NCBI GenBank assembly: GCA_008360975.2
Contig: CM039194.1
Span: 6,806,426-6,870,425, forward strand
Source of the DNA: Lichenostomus cassidix
Taxonomy: Eukaryota; Chordata; Aves; Passeriformes; Meliphagidae
DNA length: 64,000 nt
Direction: 5' to 3'
In this document: positions 21,222 through 35,600 of the stretch, piece by piece
Layout of the letters: each line of letters opens with the position of its first letter
How positions within the stretch are numbered: the stretch's first letter is position 1
Program-made: the position numbers and the translations under genes
The notes under the pieces: generated by a model
What the model was told of the DNA's origin: nothing
The model's database searches: none
The model's input: the letters and a program-made list of their open reading frames with translations, nothing else

Positions 21222-24200
21222 AACAGGAGCATCTGAAATTTTAAAAGACCATTAAAAATACTTTTCAAAGATCCTAGATTTAGCCTGAATTTTTGGAACT
21301 ATACAACAGGTACTTCCAATCCCAAGGCTTGCAAACTTATTCAGAAATAGAACAAGAAAGTTCTTTAGACTTTTCATTTAATTATTATGTGTAGGAAGAA
21401 GTAATTTTACAAATTGTTTCATTTTATTTTATTTGTTTCAAGTGGAAAGTTTGGACTTCTGCAGTTTCTTATGTAGTCTATATTGCTTGATTTGCAAACA
21501 GGTATTGTTGCTAAGATACAAAGCAATGAGCAATCTCTGTCAATGTACTGATATATTTTTAGAATATTTACATTTTTTACTCTATGTTACCCCTTAGAAT
21601 AATAGCTAATTCTAAAGTTCTAATTTGTTTTCACTTTTGTGTGTATTTTATGAAAAGTATACTTAATGGAAGTATATCAGAAGTAAATGTGGAAACGCAG
21701 AATAATCTGAGTTTCTCAGTTCCAGGTGGTAGGGCATGGAGGCTGCCCTTGATGTCTGAGCCTGCCTTCACAAACACGAATCAAACTCTGTGCCTGTCCG
21801 AAATAGTCCACAGCTTGCTTTCTTGTCAGCTGCGAGCAGCTCCTCGCCTGCTCACTCATGCTGCAGAGCTCCCTGCTAGTGCTGCAGAGCTGCTGGGAGC
21901 AGGGCAGGGGGAGGCTGGACTGAGGCACACTGGGGTGCCTGGCAGGAGCAGTGGCACCAACTGACCTCACTGCTCTGACCCTAGGGGAGGAAAAAGGGAG
22001 CTAGGGATTGCCATTTGGGTGCTGCAGGGCTCTGTCTAAACAGACCATTCTTTCTGCATTTGTGAGATCATATCTATTGCTCATGCAGCACTAAACAATC
22101 CCCTCCTGTCACTGTCACTGTCACAGCACAATGGCTGGGCTATCCAGGTGTTTTGTCAGGGGACTCAGAGCAACCAAGTTGAATACCGGAAGGACATAGA
22201 AATCATTCTTTAAATACTCTGAAGTGCTGTCATTTTGGCAGCTTGTTTGTCACAAGTTCACGTGCAGTCAGCACCTATGGAGAAGATGGAAATTGAACTC
22301 TGTCGCACAATTTAACAACGTCGTGTCTGAAAACAACGTGCCTTTCCAAAGCCCTGAACAGGCAAACTTGTCTCATCTTTTACTTCTATTGATGTCCTAG
22401 TGGTGGAGCTCGTTCTTTGAGAATTTTTAAACAGAGGCTTTAAGCAATTTCCAAGTGATGATAATGTGAATGTTTTTCAGTGAAGCCTCTTCCTCCACTC
22501 AAGTATTTTTGTATGAGTCTTTTTTTTTTAACAGGTGAATTTCTGTGGAATGGTTTCACTCCAGTGGTACTTTCTATTTCACTAGACAATATTATCATAT
22601 TCTCAAAATTGTCACAATTACTTAATTTCACTGCTTTCTGTAAAATTCCTATAGGCACCTAGTAAAACTTGCACTTCCAGGTCTTGTGAGATCCAGATTT
22701 TCCTTGAGGAGCCATTTATCTATCTAGAGTGCATATCCCATGATGGATTTATATTCTCTTAGGGCTAAAATCCTGTAGTAGATTATGGGAATTGTACTGT
22801 AACTAGAGTGTCCAGTCTCTAGGGTGAGAGAGGACTAATAATACCAAAAGTACAATCCCCCCAGATTCATATCCCGTAACTTTCTTTTTAGGGAAAAAAA
22901 AAAAAATTAGTGGACTTGAATGATGTTTAAAGGTTTTGGGAGCAGAATAAAATGCATCTGACTTCTTTGGTCCATTTCCATGTGTAATGGAGTGATGCTT
23001 CAGAACATATTATAAACACAGTATTTTGTGACCTTGTCTGAAAAAGTCTTTATCTGAATTTCTTACAAGTACAAAACCAAAGCTCTTCTCCCTGATGTTC
23101 AGAACATCATTTACTGTCATTTTCTGCTGTGTGTGCTCTGTTGTAGAGCTGACAACCAGCACTGACAGAACAGGGGCACTGTGCATATACAAACAACATC
23201 AAGATTTTGTTCTTCTCTTTGCATCAACCAAATGACTTCCACACTTGATATGAAACACAGCAAATTATCAGGGAGTTAAGTTTCCAGTTCGGTCCAGTCT
23301 CTGCTTTCTATGTAGGCTGTCAAAATAAATACCAATATCAGATTTCATTAAGATTTTCTGCGGTTAAATCTCCCTCTCAGAAATGTTTCCTCTTCTAAGA
23401 TGAGGGTAAAATAGGAGCATATCAACCCATTTTTAGGTTATTTCTGTGTTAAATCAAAGTAAAGAAGGATATTCATTAGGTTTGTTTCAAGGGTGTTTGC
23501 TTTTTATACTAGTACAGCATTAGTTGTTATCTTTAAATACTTCTCATAATCGCTTCTTGCCTACTAATCCCTGATTGCACTTGACTTTTAAGTTTACCCT
23601 TCCTGATTAGAAAGCCAGCTTCATCAAGTCAAAAAACAGGAGTCAGGAACAAAATTATCATAATGTTAATTGATCTAGGGGAAGGAGGAAAGGTGTGGGG
23701 TGGTGGTGTGTGGAAGAGAGGAGAACCTGAGAGAGTCTTTAAGGGATGCTTGCAACAGGAGCTCCATTTTACTGGTGCCTGATACTTCTCAGGTACAGGC
23801 ACTAGGGAGGAAAATTATCTGGCTTGGACTGCATGAGCTTGTGCATGAAAAATGTAAATCTACTTTTCTAGTCCTTTTTATAATAAATTTTTGTAAGATA
23901 TACATGTAACTCCTTGAATGAATTTAAGGGAATTAAAATAGATTCAGTGCATTTTCAAGAGGTGGGTATGAAGGGACAATTTGCCAACTGTGAGGAGTCT
24001 TTAAAAAAGCATTAAAAAATCCCAACACATCCTGTATTTTTTCCTTGAACTTTCAGAAGCTGTTTTTAACATGTTTTAGCAGTTATTCTAATATTCAGAT
24101 GAAACGTGTTCATATTAAGTGAATAGAATTACTGAACTGAAATATGTTGACTGTCCATTTGCCATTCTCCAGCAATTGTCTAAAATAAATATACCTGCCT

Positions 24201-25783
24201 TCCACTCTTCGCTAAACATTTTTGTCTCCAACTGGAGAGGGACTTATTGAAAGAGAATAAATTAGTTCAGGGGAAAAAGCAGAACCCAGCAGCATTTACT
24301 ATGGCACCTGAAAGTCAGTAGTGCATACTATTTTTTCTGAAAGTTAATGAAACATATAATTAGAATTCTCCTTCTGATGTTTTTTTGGGTTTTAACTATG
24401 AAGTGTATGCACTGTGCAAGCAGAACAGTTAAGCAGTATAGCTCAGATTCAGAGCAATTGGTATGCTGAGAAGCACGAATACTTTTAGGTCATTTCTGTT
24501 TCAAAGTGCTTATATCCAAAGCTGTTGTCTTTGAAGATAAACAGTGCATTTGCTTGAAACTGTGTGAACTTTAGGATGGATACTATTTGCATTTTCATTT
24601 TCCTGTATTTCTTATTCTCCTCTTGGAAGAAAGAAGAAACCGGAATGTTTCATAAGTAAACAGTACATAATTTGTCCTGCTTCTTCATGTGTGGCTAAAA
24701 ATTTAATTTTTGGAACTTACAATGTAAAACTTCCCCTCTGATGGAATTATTATAAGGATACTGATGCTAATGAACATATTAAGGTAGTGCAGACTTTGAG
24801 AGAGAAGGAATAAATCACGTCCTACCAAATCTCCTTGAAAGTATGGCAGATAAGTGAAAAGAAAACAGAAATGTCCACAGAGATCTTCATATGTCGTAGC
24901 AGTATAAGGATTCCCAAAGATAATTCAAAACTGTCTCAATTAAAATCCAGTTATTTTGGAAACCAGAATCATTTCACAAAAAGATGATGATTAAAAGCAC
25001 TTAAATTGTAGTAATTACATCTGCTTTGTCAAGGTTTTGTGAGTTGTGTGAGTTCACAGACCCCCTGAGTCTCCCTTGGTCAGCATAATTTTGGGATCAG
25101 TTTGAGAGATATCGAAGGCAGCAGTGTATCACCTATTGCTCAATTTTGGCTGTTCATCCTGTTATGCCTCTTAATGTATAAATTAGAGGGCCAAATGACA
25201 ATCTCCTATCATTGCTGCTCGTTTGTTGTCCACATTGAGTTTCAGCTTCTTACAGATTGAAAACTTGGCTACGATTTTGTTCTTGTCCTGAGGAGCTGTT
25301 CTTTTTAATTTTAAAATGCAGTTGGCACCAGTCTATTTGATTCTAAGTTGTGTGACTTCTGGCTGTAATATCATGTTTCAGGTTGCATTAAACTTGCTGG
25401 CATGAAGGCACTGAACCTAGCAGATGTTTATGGATGTGATGCCTTTTTCATGTTTATATCAGCAGAGATTAAACCAAACTCTGGAGGAGAGGAATCTGGA
25501 AGGGATTCCTTCCCTGTCTTGCCCCATGCGTCATTTCTCCTTCAGAAATGCTTGTAATACTGAAAATGCATGTGGCTGGGCTTGATTCACCCTAAGGAAC
25601 TCTGAGTTGGTTTAAATTTCAAATAAATACACTTGTTTATCAGCTGAAGCTGTTCCCTCAGTAATCCACAATGCTTTGTGTTGTGTCACGTTGTCCATAA
25701 AAGTGGACAAGGTGCTCCTTACCATGTCATGTGCTGGGTTATTATTATCTGCTGACAGATAACCAGGATTTTACCTAAATGCT
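21222..25783. other. Non-coding stretch with one GC-rich patch
   Basis: Mostly AT-rich unique DNA. The patch 21720-21985 is GC-rich with repeated 'ctgcagagct' and matches nothing I recognise. An A run lies at 22896-22908. No gene was supported. Confidence 0.5.
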
Positions 25784-26669
25784 TGTCTCGGTTTGAAAGA
25801 CAGGTGTCTGCTAGGAGAGGTTGAAACCTCCTTTAGGACAGAGAATGTGATTTCCCCTCTCTCCGAATTATTTTAATTTTGAAAATCAAGGGCTTTCAGG
25901 CAAAGGTATGGGAAAAGGAATAACAGTTCTTTACTAGTATCTATAAACAAGCAATAACAATAATAATATTAACCCCAAATAGAACTAGAAACCAATAGCA
26001 GATAACTTTTCTGTGTGGTGTAATCACAGTCGCAAGCAGCAGGGGTGCTGTTGAGCTCCCAGTTGGGCAGGGCAGGTGCAATGACTGCCGAGCGGCTGCA
26101 GGTGGTGCTGTGGCGCAGGGTCAGGTCAGCCTCACACAGCTGGTAATGGCAGAAGAGGCTGAGAGGCAGGCACGGCAGCAAAGCAGCTCGGAGCGATGAG
26201 CAGGGCAGCAGAGGGGAGCAAGGGGCTGGCTCTCCCCTGCTAGCCAGCAAGGTAGCAAGGGCTCTGCAGTCACAGCAGATGCCGCGGTCTCATGCTGCAG
26301 AGGGGGATGGGCGTCAGGGACAGCCGGGCTCCCCAGAAACTGCTGCGAGAAAACACAGCTGGGGAAGCATGCACTTCCCAGTGGGAAAGAGGTTAAATCA
26401 AAGCTCACTCAGCCAAGAGGAGAAAGGCAGAGCACAGTTGGATTTTCCTGTGGTCGCAGCCAGAAGCAAGGAGCAGCCTCTCCTCTCGGTGTCCGGACGA
26501 GGGACGATGAGAGAGAGCCAGTCTCCAACTGCCGGGTCTTTCCTTTCTCTGCTCCGCCCAGCACCCCCTGTTGTCTCTTACAAAGGACTTGATGGCTCTC
26601 ATCACCCAGCTATTTGTTGCTTAGTAACAGGGATGGAGAAAAAAATTCCAATGTCCCCAACCTCCGACA
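25784..26669 (-). repeat. Solo LTR (LTR-A family), diverged minus-strand copy
   Basis: The reverse complement of the ERV LTR over its whole length. The LTR end is at 25784 (TGTCTCGGTTTGAAAGACAGG on the plus strand reads as the LTR terminus) and the LTR start is at 26669 (CCTCCGACA). Shared landmarks are the 'aaagcccttgattt' region and the central CpG-rich block. It is more diverged from both ERV LTRs than they are from each other. Flanks ATGCT and GTGTT match at only 3 of 5 positions, so the duplication is not proven. Frames of 93-144 codons inside it are shadows. Confidence 0.87.
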
Positions 26670-29600
26670 GTGTTGAGGAAAAAACTCCTCTATCAGCCAC
26701 ATATAAGGAGTAAGCTTAACCCCCGGGCAGGAACAGATGAGGGGATGTTTGGAAGTGCTCAGCAGCCCTCTCTGGGCTCCCCTCAGGAAGGATGGGCTGC
26801 TTGAGGGTAGCTTTACTCCTCAGTGAGCTATTGCTGGCCAGTTCCAGTGACCAGCTTACAAGCAGGTTAAGGGTGTGTATAAACTTGTCAAGATGGGTCT
26901 CTGAACTGAAAAAAGTCACTTGGATATCTGATGAATGTTCATATTCATCAACCCTCAAAATATTCTTGGCTCTTATGTTGATTTTAACTTCATCATAGCT
27001 ATTCTGCCAGACAGAGGATTTCATGGGAATTGTGTTGTCTGACTTTCACTAGAGGATATGTGCCTCAGAAATCATCCAGCTAAAAACAACACAGTCATAA
27101 TACATTACAGAAATTTCTTTGAAGAAATAATCCAAATTCATTATGTAATATATTCGCATCTTTAGCATCTCAAGTGGTGGTGTTTTTTTCTATTTTCTTG
27201 GTGCAGAAAATGTTGCATATTTAGCAGCCTTCCAAATTGTTTTGTTTTGTTTTTATTGCTATCTATTACAGGTTGCTGGTTTTTTTTTTTATTGCTATCT
27301 ATTACATCTCTACATCATAGAGATGTTGAAAGGACTGTTGAGCATTTAACTGTAAGTTCAGGATTTAAGATATTCTTGGGGAATAGTGCTGCTGAAGGTT
27401 TATGTTGTCTAACTAACAGTGTTGGGACACAATCACAACACAGTTGTGATTACTTGCCAGCTGGGACAAAAAGCCTCTCTAAAATGGTGACCTGCAAGCC
27501 AGCCTGTAAATAAATGGAAAAGCTTCATTTCTGAAGAAAGCAAATATTTGGTCAGAAATCCTCAGGGCTGCTTTAGATTTTTATTGCTAAAATTCTGCTT
27601 TTTGCAATTATATTCATATGATGCATATCAGCCCATTACATCTTACTTTCTAGAGAAGTAAATTCAACTTCTAATAATCAAATCAACACTCTATCAAGAA
27701 TTCTACTTTCTTCTCTCAGTTCTAATCTAGATACCAGTGGGTAAACAGAGGCAAAGAGCAGCCCTGCAGTATTCATTGCCTTTGTCTGTGTAAGAGATTC
27801 TAATTTCTGCAGTTAATGTTTTCTAAATCATCCCAGCAATAGAAAAAGATTTTACTGGGTTGGCAGTGAGGCTGTGCTACTTGAACTGTCGCTCTGCATT
27901 AGAATTACCATTTTTCACAACTCTAATGAAAAACAATGCAAACCCTCCAATCATTAATGCATTTCCAATCATTGATTTTGTTCTTGCTTTTGCTTTTTCC
28001 CTGTTAAAGTATTTTATCATCCTTAATATTTTATCCATACCTTTGAATAAAGTCATAAACCATCTAAAAATTACATATTGCTTTTAATTTTTTTCTTTGT
28101 TTTGTTTGTGGTTTTTTGTTAGGGTTTTTTTTTTTTTCATACAGAAGAAGAGTGCTGCCCTACATGGCTCCCCAGTTACAGTCAATTACTGTTAAAAGTT
28201 AGCTTTTTAACTGGATATTTTCCAAAATTTCTATGTCCTTCAACTGCTGTTCCAAGCGCCTCAGCTAATTTTGTAGCCATCTACACTGAATGCCAACAAA
28301 CACTCAGTAATTTTCAATGGCTAAGTCCCTCATAATCCTTCCTGTGTCATCTTAAATTATTTGAACTGCTGCTTAGCATTGTGTTGTCAGCAGTTTTGCA
28401 ACTCTTTTCATTGATTCTATCAGCTAAATTGTTCCTATAGAGAACATCAGGACATAAAATGGACTAGAAATACAAACCAGCTTAAGAGTGCTGTCCAAAC
28501 ACTCATCCCTGAAGAGTTACATGCAGGTTTCATAATGCCTTTGGCATAGATTAACTGCAGATCTTTACAGTGTTTCCCAGCAAATGTTTGAAGGACAGAA
28601 GCAACTCAAGCACCGTTCAGAAATGTGGTGTTATGCTCTAGCTGTAATTAGACAATAGCCACTGTTGCAGTCTGCCTGCAATGTTCAGCAAGGTCATTCC
28701 TCTAAGGTCTAGGTTGGGTGACCAGTGGCCAGTGTCAACAGTATTCAGTGTTACATGTTACCATTCTTCTGTTCAAAATTTCCTTGGGAAATGAACCTAA
28801 TTTTTCATACCCAATACAGTATGAAGCACAATCGGTCATTTTTAAGTGTATGTTTTATATAGAAGACTGATAGCAATACTTAAAAAAAGCTGAAGTTTCC
28901 CTTTCTCCCAAAATGAAAATAGCCATGATTAGGAAGTTATTCAGAGTGGACATTTTCAAAATATTCCCTTTTTGAGAAGCGCAAGAAAACTTCCATTGCA
29001 GGCTCTTGGGGTGCTGAGGGTTGCAGCATTGACCGTGCTGGACTTCCATAGAGTTGGGATCCATGAGAATCTCCTTGTGTGGCAACCTGCCACAGAGCAA
29101 ATCTCACAGATGTTATGGGATTGTTTCTGAAAACTGTTATTCAATATTCAGCCATCTCAAAAAGAAGACCTGGTCTGACATAACTGCAACAGTATCTACC
29201 TTATCATTTTCTTTAAAGAATGGCCATATTGCAGATGAAGCTGAGTTATAAAAATGGTCCAAAGGCATTCCCATGCCATCAGTTAATCTGTATCAGACTC
29301 TAACTATTATATTTCTGTTACTGTTTTTTTTCCCCTCAAAGATGTGCAGTGTAGTAGGGATGTGGACACCCTTCTCATCAGATGCCTGTTGAAATGCCTG
29401 TGATCAGATGTGAGCCATTGACTTTAAAATAATTCACATATCTCCACTTGTAAAGTCTCTAGCTCCAATTTCTTGCTAGGGCAAGAAGAATTTACCAAAT
29501 GTAGCCAGAGGTCTGAAGTACAATGAACATAATTTCCAAGAGTAAGATCTACTGAGACTATAATACATAAAATACCAACCTTATTAAGGAATGAACTGAA

Positions 29601-32600
29601 GTAATAAGATGTTTCTGAGAGTTTCAAATGATTTTTAGGGTTTTAATATGTGTAAAAGATGGCTGGAGTCTTTAAACTTATTGAATGTGTCTAACAGCAC
29701 AGTGAAACGGAAAAAGAAGTCAGTATTTCTGGGAGAAAATTTATTGGAAATCAGTGATGTTATTTTCTATATTCTCTCTTTCCCTAAATTAATTTCTAGC
29801 GTTTATTGGCAAGTACATCTTAAAATAGTGTTAACTTCTGTGCTATTGTTTATCATAGGAATTAATAACAAGCAAAAGGCAAAACAAAAATCTTTTCCCT
29901 TGCTCCCTTAGAGCAACTAAGCCATCTCCCTTTCACATATTCTTGACCTTTTGACTCCAATAGACTAATACCGAACTAAATGTGTGAACTATCTGAGTTT
30001 CAAAGAAACACCACAGTTAAGTGCTTCATGGTTCATTTGTCCCTTGACCTCTGGGTTGAAACTGTCAATAAGGGGGCAAATTACTGTCAATGATATCTGG
30101 TTGTTTTCCACTATAAGAAATCTCATTCTTCAGTTTTCTCTCAGTGTACTTTATTGACCTCCTCAAGTAAACACCATTTTATATAGACCAAAGAAAATAG
30201 CTTTTAGCTGTGAACCAGCCATGCTAGTGTGAAGAATTAACTGCCCAGTTCCTAATCTGAGAAACAGAATGAAGAAAAAGCTCAGCTCAGATATAATTTC
30301 TTGAGAAATTACATGGAGTTACAGTTCTCCATTGTTTCAGAGGGAGTTTACTTAGTAGTATTACAGTTCATGGTACACTTTTTTGGTTGCCTTTCTGCTT
30401 CTATTCTTTCTACCAAACTCAAATTAATTCAGGTTGAGGTTCTGGTTGTTCCTTTTCCTACTGTTTCAACAGATGCCTCTCTTTGTTTTGCTACATCCAA
30501 ATCCAATTTCCTTGTGTTGGGCAGATTCTCCAGACACAATTTGTACAAATGTAGGCTGTGGTTAACATCCGAGGGTCCCATAGTGGCGTTGAGGATTCAT
30601 GTGGCAGTGGGAGTGTTTGGGGAGCTTCCCTGGGCCTGATTCTCCTCTGTGCTATGAACTGGATGTGCACCAGCAGGTCGCTGAATTCCTCAAGGCTTCT
30701 CTCCAGTTTAGTTTTCTGCCAAGGAAATCTGGTTTGTACATGCTGAGAGCACTCTGCAATGCACACCAGAGCATGCTGGGTTGCAGGAACCAGGAGTTTT
30801 TGTTTTAGAAGTACGTTCCTGAGTCAAACTAAAAAAGTGGTGTGGATGCAGCAATGCATTTTGTGTATATGTCGTGGTGCTTGTGCTCTGAAGTTGCTCT
30901 TTGTTTTGCTCCACTAACATTAACCTTTCTGCTAACATTTCTGCTATGTTCTTTATGTTGCTTACATAACAATACAGCTCTATCTGAGAAGATAATACTT
31001 CATGCTCTTGGTTCTAAAGGTCTTTGCTCAAATTCTCCTATGTCTCATTTGGATTGACAAAATTCAGTTCACTGCCTACAGTCCAAAGTGTGTCATCAGT
31101 CACAGGATGGTAACCCAACCAGATGGGAGATGCTACATGCTTTAGGCAGTCTTCTTTATTTTCCAGTGTGTTCTTTGAATGTTATTCTCCTATGCTGGCT
31201 TAACTCTGAAGTATCTACTTAAAAAGATGTTTCTTTCATTAAAGTCAGTGTGAGGCTTTTAATTGATTTTTGGTGGGATTTGGTCAGAATCCCAGACTCC
31301 TTATTTCTGGATCTCACCCAGAGTTTGTCTGTCTGAGAAAATTTATGTATTCAGTGTCTGCAACCCTATCTGTGTTCTGATAACCTTCCTATGAACATTC
31401 TCTTACCCATTAATGCTGTCTCATTCAGTCTAGTTAAACTAAATTATCAGTTAACATGACTAGAGATAGCAAAATGACCTGAGGACAGTTGGTTGCTTTT
31501 CTTGTATAGCACCTTTTTCTTTTTTCTCTTCTCTTTTTGTAGTATTTCGTACTTCCATCTCCAGATGATTGTCTAAAAAGTAACTCTTTTGAATTCATTT
31601 TCATTTCAAAACCCACAAAGTTTCATGCAGCTCACAAAATATCCCTTCAGTCTGTAAATGCTTTGTTATGGAATTAGACAGTTTTTATTCTTCGATAATG
31701 ATCTGTCACATAGAATCCCAGCACAGATTTTGTTGCGTGCTTCTGTCCAATTCACCTTTTATCGTCCGAGCGTTGCCGCTGAGTCACTGTCAGTTTCTGG
31801 TTGTCTTGTCTCTGTTTCTTATTCATGAAATCATTTGACAGACTATTAGTTCACTTCCTTAGATTTTCTTGCTGTGTTACCATCTTTAGAGAAGCAGTTA
31901 ATAAAAAATGTTTTCTTTCTTGCTGCAGTATAGCTTGGTTTAGAATACCAAAAGCACATAGAGGAGATGTTGACATTTCAGCAATTCATGCATTTTATAA
32001 AAAAATCTTACAGAAGTAATACTGGCTAGAATAAACATAACTTGTTCTACCTGAATACATGCTAAAAACTACCTGCTTTAAAAAGTAATTGGCCACAGCT
32101 GAGTCAGCCAATGGAGAGATAAACTGGAATAATGAGAATTTGGTTTTTGTAATAGTAGTTGATTTTTTTGGACATGGGGACAATTAGTGAGTTATTAATG
32201 TGAGTACCTCTGCTTAATTGAAGTACTTGGCTCACAAGTACTTAGTATTCAAATTATATGTCTTATCGTGGTTCATTACATTAAGTTTCTAAGCACTGTA
32301 AACTTCCTCAAAATATGTTTAGATTGAAAGCTGTGAGTTCTTGATTCATTGGTTTTATTTTAGGAGGGGACCTTAAAAAGCGAGTGGGATTTGACATTGG
32401 TTTTGTTCTCATTTTTGAGGCTACTCTTCAGTTTGGGGCTTTTTTGGGGCTACTCTTCCAAATATCAACTCTGGGTGAAGAGGCATCTGTGCATACTCTG
32501 GCTGATGTACCCTCAGCCCATTCTGCCACAGAATTTTTGAAGGAGAGTTGGCTTCTCCTATCTGCTGCATAGGTGTGTACTTGTGTTAGAGGCCGAAAAT

Positions 32601-35600
32601 ATGTAATTTTCATGCTGTTGCAGAAGCTGGATAAGAGAGGAGACCTTAAGCTCCTGTTGAAGCTGAGTGGCTCAAACACTCCATGCCTGTTTCCCTCTGA
32701 GATCGCAGCAGACAATCAGAGGGAGCAGCAACAGCTCAGGAATTAAGTGCTGTCAGCTCCATCTGAGGGACCCCAGCAGGCTGACAGTGGCTGGTAGAAA
32801 CAGGTTACTTTAGTGGCCTGTTCCAGGAGGTGTCATGCCATCCTGTATTTATCCTCTAGCCTTGCAATTCTCCACAGCTTTAGCAAAAAAGGTGTTTTTT
32901 CTGGATCTTTTTCTACAGTGCCTTGTACAGTAGCATCTTACCCCATTTTTGGCACCCAAAGAATTATCTTAGTACAGGTAAGAATATAATAATACATCTC
33001 TTAGAATATAATAATAGACCTGTTTTCCAGGTTTGCTGAGATGGCTTTATCACCAAGCTCATCTGCCTTGCATGAGAAGAAAGTGTGAGGTAGGCTCTTT
33101 CAACACTGAAGAATAATTACTTTCTGTTGTTGTGGGAAGTAACTTCTATATTCACATAGAAAAGATAACTGATGGAATGGCTTATTAGAAGTTTTTCTAC
33201 CATGTTAGAACTGATAGTATTATTTATAGTACAAACTGAATTTAAGAATAATATACCTGTAGTATTAAACTAGTAGGGAACTATTCATTCCTTAGTGTTT
33301 TTTCCTTTCTGCAGCTGCTGGCTCTGTATGGACTCCTCTGTCTGTATCTCTCACTCTATCAAACATGACACTAAATATGTGTCCAGTAGATAGGAACCTT
33401 TGCCAGTGCCATATTGTGTTCATCTGGCAGCTCCCTGGCTCATGTTTACTTCTTTGGACCATAACTTGCTGTGGTTTGGTTCCCTCTCCCACAGAAGGCT
33501 CCCTGCTCCAGGATCCATCCCTGGATAATAACACAGTGTGTTCCCATCCTTGGCAGAGGTTGAGAGCAAGCAGATTGAGCACTTTTTGAATGTGTGGAAC
33601 TGATTTAAGGAACATTATCTTTTTAGGTACCACGGCAGTAATTCATACTATTAATGATTCAATACAGGGAAATAAGTTTCCCAAACTGTAGTTGGAAGGC
33701 AAGAGGAAATTGTCTCCTCAAGATCTTTTTATAGCCCAGTTATCAGATTAGCAATCTGTTAGCCGCCTGGACTGTCATGAGCAGGAACCTACGCACAATA
33801 TGAGCCGTCATTTATTCTTAGAAACAGTAAGAAAATGTAGGAAAAAATTGAATTTTTTTTTGTCTCAAATAATAATAAAGTTACCTTCTACTACTGAGAC
33901 TATGCTCCATCATCAGCAGGATCTGGGGGGCGCACAGATAACTGCACTGTAAGAGGAAAGCTGAAACAAAAGGAGTCTAAAAACAATCCAAACCAAAGAT
34001 CCTAGCAAAAGAAAATAATCCTTTGGCATATCCTTGAGCTCCTGTAGAGAATACAAGAAAAAAAAACAACCAAAACATGTACTGGGCTTTCTGAGACTTA
34101 AGGTCCCAAATGCTATCAGAGTGAACAGAATAGTGATGTAGTATGAAATATTTTTAGACTTTATTTATCTGAGAGCATTTGAAATGCAGGAACATTGCTA
34201 CTAGCACAGTCCTGTTTTCCAAGATTGTATCTTACTTTTTAGGGGTTTTTGTTTACTTTGTTGTTGTTGTTGCTGTGTTTTGTTGGGGTTTTTTTAATGG
34301 TGCTTGTGAATCCCTGACATGGCAATTTTATGTCACATCATGGTGTGACTTGAGTCTAATGTAGTGTTTACTGGTTAATTCTGGGGAAAATCATTCAAAC
34401 CATATTCCAGCAGGTGAGCCCTACTGGAATATTGCCAAATATCTGAAATGCTTGATACAGCAGCTGAAAAGAGGTTGGAATTGGAGCCTGTCAGCAGACT
34501 CCCCTGTATTGGTTATTTCTATCTCAAAATTATCCCTATAAAATGAATAGAAGTTCAGTAACAACTTCTGCCTCTCTCAAAAGCTGGCTTTGATTCCTGT
34601 TTCTAGAAATTCCATCTCACAAGCCCTCTTGTGCTGCACTCAAACTAGTCAGTCTTGGCTATTCCCTGCAGATAAAAAAAGATGAATTCATAGAATATTT
34701 CTTTTTTTACTCCTACATATTCCTTGTGAACAATCAGTTTAATAAACACTTGCAGAGGCAATATGAAAGTCCTTTACAGAGTCCACAGTTTGAAATAGTC
34801 ACTTTGAGAGTGACTCTTTGATCTGCTGGGAAAACTGTATCAGGTCTATGCTTTTGATAGCTACCTGAAGTGTTCCATAGGCTGTGTTATCGATCCTTCT
34901 TCCACTTCTGTACCTGATAGCTGAAATTGTTTTATTTCAGAATTGCTTGGTGGTAAAATAAACTCAGTGAGAACTGTAAAAGCTGTAAAAGCTGTATGAA
35001 CCTTTAAGGAACTTCTACAGAAAAGTTTTCTTTTCCAAAATCATTGTTGTCTGTGTGCTGTGTGCTGGACATCTCCTGAATTATGATGGTATTGCTTTTG
35101 AGCTGTGATGAGGTTTGGTGTGCACTGACACAGGTGATCATCCAGCTCTGTGTGCTGGTGAGCAATGCTGAGAAAGTCAATTTGCTCTGCTGCTTTACAG
35201 CTGGATGATTTTCCTATATCTCTGGAAACAGCTGATATGACAGAATGGGACTGAAATGAAGCGGTGTATATTAATACTTAAATCTTCTTCATTTCCTCAG
35301 CCTCCCATGAGGGGTTTCATATTAGCTCTGTGGTTTTCTAAGCTGTACTTTAACAGCTCTCCATACTGCAAACAACTGTTTGAGATGGATTGCTGTGAAC
35401 TGGGAATGATCTAGGCACCTCACTGTCCTTCTCTAGACAAACGTGACTAAGATACGAGATTGAAAATCAAGATAGATTAAAAACTCAAGGACTGTTTTAT
35501 TTAATGAGGAACAGGATAAATTGGTTTTGTAAGTGTTAATTTCCATTTTAAATGAATATTGCAAGATGAAGTTTCTGGGTTGAAAATGATATGATTCTTC

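Noticed and set aside
25779..26674. Target-site duplication for the minus-strand LTR-A
   Set aside because: ATGCT and GTGTT match at only three of five positions; both differences are transitions, but that is not enough to claim it.
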